Positions 23,358 to 27,977 of a stretch of 27,977 bases of DNA are shown piece by piece. Position numbers and translations under genes: made by a program. The notes beneath the pieces were generated by a model. That model was not told the origin of the DNA, ran no database searches, and saw nothing but the letters and a program-made list of their open reading frames with translations. Every line of letters starts with the position of its first letter. Within the stretch, counting starts at the first letter, position 1. Source of the stretch: JAOABP01 sp964590395 (GTDB lineage Bacteria > Hydrothermota > Tepidihabitantia > Tepidihabitantales > Tepidihabitantaceae); the NCBI GenBank assembly GCA_964590395.1, contig CAZPVT010000008.1, forward strand, positions 1-27,977. Direction: 5' to 3'.

Positions 23358-24320
23358 ATGGCTATTTTTCAAGCCTGTTTATTAAAGCCAAAATCTCCGC
23401 TTCATCTTGGTGAACGGGAAGGAATGCGGGAAGGCAGTGAGACGATTATTCATTCCGACACTCTGTTTTCTGCTATCTGCCACGCCCTCTGTCTGCTCTA
23501 CGGCAGCCAGCAGTTGGCAGAGTTTTTTGCCCGATTTGATTCAGATTCCCCACCGTTACGATTGAGTTCTGCCTTTATCTTTACAGAACAGGGAAACAAA
23601 CGGCATTACTACTTCCCAACTCCCCGCAATCAGATACCGCTTGATAAAGAGCAGAAGAAAATTCAGTTTATTGAAAAGACGGAATGGGAAAAACTCCTGG
23701 GAGGCAAAGGATTGGATGAGCAGAGTAAGGATTTTAAATTACCAGGCTCTATAATCAATTATGAGGAAGTGCCGATGGTGAATATCAGCCGACTGACCGG
23801 AACGGTGCAGGCAGAAGGCGGATTTTTCCATACCGGTCTTTTCTGGCTCAAAGATGGTGGTTTCTTTTTCCTTTACAATGTTGCTGATGAATGGCAGAGC
23901 AAATTTATCACCGCGGTGCGGTTGCTGTGCGACGAAGGGATTGGTGGTTATCGTTCGGTGGGCAAAGGCTGGTTTTACCAGCCGGAGTTCCTGACGGTTG
24001 AAATCAAGACTCCGGATAATTACGATGCGGAGTTAATGCTTTCGCTCTACTATCCTGATAACAGGGAAACCAATAATCTTAACCTGGGTTTTTACGAACT
24101 GATTGAACGCAAAGGTTATATCTATTCGCCGGCAATCCGCTCCTATCGCCGGAAAGCGGTCAGTTTATTTGCCGAAGGTTCGGTTTTTCCGGGTAAGAGT
24201 CGGAAGGGTGTGCTGATTGATGTTACTCCGGAAGTTTCTGGAATACCTCATCGGGTTTATCGCAATGGCATCGCCTTTGCCATTCCCTGCATCCTGAATC
24301 CGAAAAAGGAGGAGCCGTGA
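23358..24320 (+). CDS. csm4: Csm4, crRNA 5'-tag-binding RAMP subunit
   Basis: Csm4 is the Cas5-like subunit that caps the complex next to Cas10 and holds the 8-nt 5' tag of the crRNA. The 320-residue protein begins FQACLLKPKSPLHLGEREGMR and has the family segment SDTLFSAICHAL, then GGYRSVGKGWF and the C-terminal GIPHRVYRNGIAFAIP. It overlaps csm5 by 4 nt (GTGA) and carries the csm5 ribosome-binding site in its last codons. Confidence 0.95.
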   Translation: MAIFQACLLKPKSPLHLGEREGMREGSETIIHSDTLFSAICHALCLLYGSQQLAEFFARFDSDSPPLRLSSAFIFTEQGNKRHYYFPTPRNQIPLDKEQKKIQFIEKTEWEKLLGGKGLDEQSKDFKLPGSIINYEEVPMVNISRLTGTVQAEGGFFHTGLFWLKDGGFFFLYNVADEWQSKFITAVRLLCDEGIGGYRSVGKGWFYQPEFLTVEIKTPDNYDAELMLSLYYPDNRETNNLNLGFYELIERKGYIYSPAIRSYRRKAVSLFAEGSVFPGKSRKGVLIDVTPEVSGIPHRVYRNGIAFAIPCILNPKKEEP

Positions 24321-25315
24321 ATAGTTCTAAAGTTCCATTTCAGGTTAGATTACAAATTCTGACCCCGGTTCACATCGGTTCCGGTGAAACGATAAACCGC
24401 CTGGATTACTTCATTAAAGGAGATTACTGCCGGCGGATTGATATTGATTCGCTTCTCAACGATAGCGCTTTTCAATCGATAAAGGATAAGTTTCTTGAAT
24501 CCGCACCGTCGGGTCAGCCGATTGATAAGTTAGTTCCAGAATCTCTGTTAGAAAAACACATCCGCTACAGGATTCCCCTGCACAACAGCGTCCGGGGTAC
24601 TAACTTAATAGAGATTCGCCTCTTTATAAAATCGGCGGGCAGGGTTTATATTCCTGGCTCTTCGCTCAAAGGTGCGATTCTATCTGCACTCTGCTACGAG
24701 AAGTTAAAGGAGTGTGATAAAAACAACCTTCTTAAGGTTCTGGAAGGCGAGGTTAAATTCCTAAATCAGGGCAGGCAGCGGCGAGAATACCAAGACCCGT
24801 TAGACTTGGTGCTACCCCGGCTTGGTGGCAGAACTGGTGAAAAACCAGATAAATTTACTCACTGGCTGGATGTTTCTGATTCTAACCTGCATCTGCCCGA
24901 AGAAAGTCTGGAACTTGTGCAGGCAGTTGTAGTCGGTGCCCGACGGGGTGGCAAAATTCCAATCCTTTACGAAGTCTTAAAGCCCGGCACCCAGTTTACC
25001 TTTACTTTGAAACTTGACCCTGCTTTCCGACTTACTCCCGACAGTTTGCTAAATAGTGTTAGCCGGTTTTATCAGCAGGTTTTAACAAAAGACCGTCAAC
25101 CACAGGACATTAAAATTTCTGCTTCCAAAACGCTTATCCGTCTGGGGCAGGGCTCAGGAATGTTTGCCACATCACTACTGCTACTTGCCCAGGAGTTAAA
25201 CCTTGCCGAGCGGTATCGTCTACCCCGAATTGACACCCGGATCGGACCCCGCACCCGCAAGCGGGTTAAAGAAAATATTCCGCTGGGCTGGGCAGAAATG
25301 GAGGTGATAAAATGA
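24317..25315 (+). CDS. csm5: Csm5, RAMP subunit at the crRNA 3' end
   Basis: Csm5 is the Cas7-like subunit at the far end of the type III-A complex, which helps crRNA 3' maturation by recruiting host nucleases. The 332-residue product has the RAMP start QVRLQILTPVHIGSGE and the glycine-loop segment VYIPGSSLKGAILSAL. The start is a GTG at 24317 with AAGGAGGAG upstream, overlapping the csm4 stop. Its own stop overlaps the start of the CARF-HEPN gene by 4 nt. Confidence 0.95.
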   Translation: MNSSKVPFQVRLQILTPVHIGSGETINRLDYFIKGDYCRRIDIDSLLNDSAFQSIKDKFLESAPSGQPIDKLVPESLLEKHIRYRIPLHNSVRGTNLIEIRLFIKSAGRVYIPGSSLKGAILSALCYEKLKECDKNNLLKVLEGEVKFLNQGRQRREYQDPLDLVLPRLGGRTGEKPDKFTHWLDVSDSNLHLPEESLELVQAVVVGARRGGKIPILYEVLKPGTQFTFTLKLDPAFRLTPDSLLNSVSRFYQQVLTKDRQPQDIKISASKTLIRLGQGSGMFATSLLLLAQELNLAERYRLPRIDTRIGPRTRKRVKENIPLGWAEMEVIK

Positions 25316-26520
25316 AGACCCTTTTTGTTGCCACGGTGGGCATTGGCACCGGGCCAGAAGCGGACATTGTTCCCCCGCTGGTAAATTCAATAAAAAGAGC
25401 CAATCCTGATTATTTACTGCTATTTGTTACTGAAGGTTCCAAGGGTAACGGCGAAAAGATTATTCAGGAGTTAGGTTGCACACCGGAAAAATCCTTTGTA
25501 TCACAATTGCGGGCTGACATTAGCGACATTGAAGCGCTATTCAAAGAGATGCTTGATGTTTTGAGCGAGCAGATGAAAAGACTGAAAATTTCTGCGGAAA
25601 ATGTAACCGCTGATTTTACCACCGGACTAAAAACGATGTCCGCAGCGCTGGCACTAAGTGCAGTGCAACTCGGTTTCAACAACCTCCAGTATATTTATGT
25701 AAGGCGGGATGAGCAAAAGAGAGTGATCCCCGGCACCGAAAGGTTCATCAGTTTGACCCCGAACCAGATTCGTGATTCAATGCTTTTGCAAACCGCATTT
25801 AACCTGATGCAAAATTACCGCTTCGCTTCAGCAATCCAGATACTAAAAAATCTGCATTTACTCAACGAGACCGAAAACTTGCTCAGAGAACAACTGATAA
25901 CAATTGCCAATGCCTACATAGGCTGGGACTTGTTCAACCATAACCGGTTTGTAGAACGTTACCGGAATGCCAATCTGAAATCAGACTACAGACTGGGAAT
26001 TTTCCAGGTGAAAGAAGCGACGATTAATTTAGTTACAAAAATAAAAGAAGCAAAAGAAATAACCGACTTAATGATTGTGGATTTGTTCAACAATGCGGAA
26101 CGTCGGTTTAACGAAGGCAGATACGATGATACGGTTGCCCGTCTCTACCGGACCTGCGAGATGCTCGCCCAGTGGCGTTTGCAGAAAAAACACGGAGTTA
26201 ATACCAGCGATGTTGCTCTGGACAAAGTGCCGGAAGAAAGCAGTAACTGGTTATCAGGATATCGGAATCAGGAAGGAAAGATTCAAATTGCATTAGAGAA
26301 AGCTTATCAACTTTTAACTGAACTGAAAGACAACCTTGGCGCCGAATATAATGATTTAAAAGGCTTACTAAAAAACCGCAACTATTCGATTCTGGCACAC
26401 GGTATAGAACCGATTGACGAAGATGTTGCGGAATCAATGCTAAAAAAGGTGGGGCAACTGTTATCAAAGTATATTGAAGAGTTTGAAACCAAGCGCGAAC
26501 TGCTTAAATTTCCTTTTTAA
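25312..26520 (+). CDS. Csm6-like CARF-HEPN ribonuclease (Cas02710/TIGR02710 family)
   Basis: This effector should bind the cyclic oligoadenylate made by Cas10 and then cut RNA non-specifically. The N-terminal Rossmann-like CARF domain (about 1-150) has the glycine-rich TLFVATVGIGTG start and the ligand-binding strand-loop DFTTGLKTMSAALA (from D101). The C-terminal HEPN domain contains KNRNYSILAHGIEP with the Rx6H RNase pair R356 and H363. The sequence matches the TIGR02710/PF09670 group better than classical Csm6, judged from memory of both families. GGAGGTGA precedes the ATG, which overlaps the csm5 stop, so it is produced with the complex. Ligand ring size cannot be read from sequence. Confidence 0.9.
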   Translation: MKTLFVATVGIGTGPEADIVPPLVNSIKRANPDYLLLFVTEGSKGNGEKIIQELGCTPEKSFVSQLRADISDIEALFKEMLDVLSEQMKRLKISAENVTADFTTGLKTMSAALALSAVQLGFNNLQYIYVRRDEQKRVIPGTERFISLTPNQIRDSMLLQTAFNLMQNYRFASAIQILKNLHLLNETENLLREQLITIANAYIGWDLFNHNRFVERYRNANLKSDYRLGIFQVKEATINLVTKIKEAKEITDLMIVDLFNNAERRFNEGRYDDTVARLYRTCEMLAQWRLQKKHGVNTSDVALDKVPEESSNWLSGYRNQEGKIQIALEKAYQLLTELKDNLGAEYNDLKGLLKNRNYSILAHGIEPIDEDVAESMLKKVGQLLSKYIEEFETKRELLKFPF

Positions 26521-26580
26521 TTAAATAAATGTGCTGAGATTTTGCTCTTTGACAATTGGGAGTTAAAAAAGAGGGATAGA

Positions 26581-27570
26581 ATGGCGACCCTCTATGTAAC
26601 TGAACAGGGTGCGAAACTTGTGCGGGAATCCCGACGGTTACTTGTGGTGAACAACGATGTCGTAATATTTGATATTCCGATAATCAAACTTCGCCGGGTG
26701 CTCATCTTCGGCTATGCTCAGATTACAACGCAAGCGCTGGAACTACTGCTTAATGAGGGCATACCGACAATTTTTCTCTCGATGAGTGGCAGACTGAAAG
26801 GAACACTGGAGCCGATACGGTCAAAGAATATCCCCCTGCGCATTGCCCAATACGGAAAAAGCCGGGATTCACAGTTCTGCCTTAATATTGCTAAAGTCAT
26901 CATTCAGGGCAAAATCCGCAATCAGATACGACTAATTCAGCGATTTGCCCATAACCATCCTGATATAGATTTCACAATAATTCAGCGGGATCTAAAGGGT
27001 ATAATTCATCAGATCCCGAATAAGACGACAATCGGAGGGCTCCTCGGACTTGAAGGACGGGCAACTGCCAACTATTTTGAAGCCTTAAGACTGGTACTCA
27101 AACGGTCCGATTTTCAGAAACGACAGCGACGCCCGCCACCGGACCCGGTGAACTCATTATTAAGCTTCGGGTACACTTTAATTGTTCAGGAATATCTTTC
27201 AGCGGTTGTTGCGGTCGGTATGGACCCGTATGTGGGTTTTCTCCATCAGTTAAGTTACGGACGACCGTCGCTGGCTCTTGATTTATGTGAGGGACTCAGA
27301 CATCCGATTGTTGATATGATGGTTGCCGACCTCATAAATCGTAGCATAATAAAAGACGAGGATTTCACCGGTGAAGAAGGCGGTTTCATTCTCAAACCCG
27401 AAGCACGGAAAAAGTTCTTTACTCGCTATGAACGGAGATTGACAGTATTGTTCAAACATCCTCAGACAGGACAAAAGACCAATGTCCGTCAGGTGATTTA
27501 TGAGCAGGCGATAAGGATGAGTCGGGCGATAATGAGTGAGACTGACTATGAACCGTTCTTTATCGGATAA
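26581..27570 (+). CDS. cas1: Cas1 integrase
   Basis: Cas1 inserts new spacers at the leader end of the array as a complex with Cas2. The 329-residue protein shows the metal site E158 (GLLGLEGRATANYFEAL), H222 (VGFLHQLSYGRPSLAL) and D234/E237 (LALDLCEGLRHPIVD). The ATG at 26581 is chosen for GAGGGA upstream and the family-like MATLYVTEQGAKL; the frame is open to 26542 but that part is not conserved. A 60-nt gap from the effector gene contains a TTGACA (26549) without a fitting -10 box, so separate transcription is uncertain. It overlaps cas2 by 23 nt. Confidence 0.97.
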   Translation: MATLYVTEQGAKLVRESRRLLVVNNDVVIFDIPIIKLRRVLIFGYAQITTQALELLLNEGIPTIFLSMSGRLKGTLEPIRSKNIPLRIAQYGKSRDSQFCLNIAKVIIQGKIRNQIRLIQRFAHNHPDIDFTIIQRDLKGIIHQIPNKTTIGGLLGLEGRATANYFEALRLVLKRSDFQKRQRRPPPDPVNSLLSFGYTLIVQEYLSAVVAVGMDPYVGFLHQLSYGRPSLALDLCEGLRHPIVDMMVADLINRSIIKDEDFTGEEGGFILKPEARKKFFTRYERRLTVLFKHPQTGQKTNVRQVIYEQAIRMSRAIMSETDYEPFFIG

Positions 27571-27847
27571 TCAGTATATTGTTATCAGTTATGATATCAC
27601 TGATGACCGGCGTCGTAATCGTGTTTGTCAGGAACTCAAAAACTACGGAGAACGCATTCAGTTCAGCGTGTTTGAACTGCTGATTGATACTGATACACTT
27701 AAGAAGCTGGCAAAAAGACTTGAAGGTCTTATTGACAGAACAGAAGACAGTGTTAGAATTTATGTGCTGTGCAATGCGTGTTGTCAGCGGATAGCGATTC
27801 TGGGAACTGGAAAACTGAGTGAAGACGAGGATGTTTATGTGTATTAA
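27548..27847 (+). CDS. cas2: Cas2, adaptation-complex subunit
   Basis: Cas2 forms the structural core of the Cas1-Cas2 spacer-integration complex. The 99-residue ferredoxin-fold protein has the family N-terminus YIVISYDITDDRRRNRVCQEL, with the metal-site Asp, followed by YGERIQFSVFELLID and a C-terminal VLCNACCQRIAILG strand. The ATG at 27548 is preferred; a GTG at 27536 would add 4 residues. The gene overlaps cas1 and is followed directly by the CRISPR leader. Confidence 0.95.
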   Translation: MNRSLSDNQYIVISYDITDDRRRNRVCQELKNYGERIQFSVFELLIDTDTLKKLAKRLEGLIDRTEDSVRIYVLCNACCQRIAILGTGKLSEDEDVYVY

Positions 27848-27940
27848 GAACTGGGTTGACGGCAAATAGTATGAACTTGTGGGGGTCAACACATCCAGAA
27901 CAGATAATGTTTTATTTTTCTACTGGTTACAGCGACGGGG
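27848..27940 (+). promoter_or_regulatory. CRISPR leader
   Basis: The 93 nt between cas2 and the repeat contain an inverted repeat GTTGAC (27855-27860) / GTCAAC (27885-27890), a GATAAT (27903-27908) that could be a -10 box, though no good -35 fits, and an A+T-rich stretch with TTTTATTTTTC. This is the expected place for array transcription and spacer integration signals. Confidence 0.55.
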
Positions 27941-27977
27941 GTCTGAAACCCGACCCTGCTATAAAAGGGATTGCGAC
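27941..27977 (+). CRISPR. Probable first CRISPR repeat, 37 nt; the array continues beyond the window
   Basis: The last 37 bases begin GTCTGAAACCC and end with ATTGCGAC, which fits the 8-nt 5' tag of type III crRNAs (commonly ATTGAAAC-like). CCCT and AGGG near the middle can pair, and the ends GTC/GAC are complementary. Position (93 nt after cas2) and length (36-37 nt is normal) fit a leader-proximal repeat in plus orientation. Only one copy is visible, so repetition cannot be shown here. Confidence 0.7.

Noticed and set aside
26549..26580. Separate promoter for cas1-cas2 suggested by TTGACA at 26549
   Set aside because: No acceptable -10 box at 16-18 nt; the next candidate is GATAGA at 20 nt and overlaps the ribosome-binding site.

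Overview
The window reads as one bacterial stretch of roughly balanced base composition, densely packed, with short intergenic gaps and many overlapping genes. The core genes (GyrA, PanB/PanC, FolK, DUF177) and the sigma-70-type promoters are bacterial. An archaeal-type bifunctional FBP aldolase/phosphatase, a GWxTD-like protein and a full type III-A CRISPR-Cas operon point to an uncultured, possibly thermophilic, deep-branching bacterium; candidate phylum WOR-3 would fit. That placement is inference only. The odd length, a right end that coincides exactly with the end of a CRISPR-like repeat, and a left end in what looks like a dispersed repeat suggest this is a whole assembly contig broken at repeats.

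Layout. 1-284 holds no convincing gene. 285-7058 carries gyrA (+), a 58-residue zinc-ribbon protein (+), a minus-strand operon (NAD(P)H-hydrate repair enzyme, beta-propeller protein, HAD hydrolase) and a cold-shock-domain protein (+). 7091-9933 is a tight plus-strand run: folK, deoxynucleoside kinase, panB, panC, supplying folate, nucleotides and pantothenate. 9923-11194 (-) is an MFS exporter. 11360-14053 (+) is fbp, a MoxR ATPase and DUF177. 14112-17142 (+) is a lone urocanate hydratase and a GWxTD-like exported protein. 17113-18704 (-) is a three-gene operon: a four-fold repeat protein, an exported protein of unknown function whose N-terminus comes from a tandem repeat, and a membrane methyltransferase that seems to use a non-canonical start.

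18837-27977 (+) is the main system: a 22-bp palindrome, a near-consensus promoter, then cas6-cas10-csm2-csm3-csm4-csm5-csm6-like-cas1-cas2, a leader and what is probably the first CRISPR repeat. Cas6 matures crRNAs. Cas10/Csm2-5 form the RNA-guided complex, with intact Csm3 RNase Asp, Cas10 HD and Cas10 GGDD. The cyclic oligoadenylate it should make would activate the CARF-HEPN RNase. Cas1-Cas2 acquire spacers.

The most notable observations are the likely operator over the cas promoter, the repeat-supplied start codon, the ATA-start candidate, and three genes (gyrA, nnrE/D, MFS) whose promoters place transcription almost at the start codon (candidate leaderless mRNAs).
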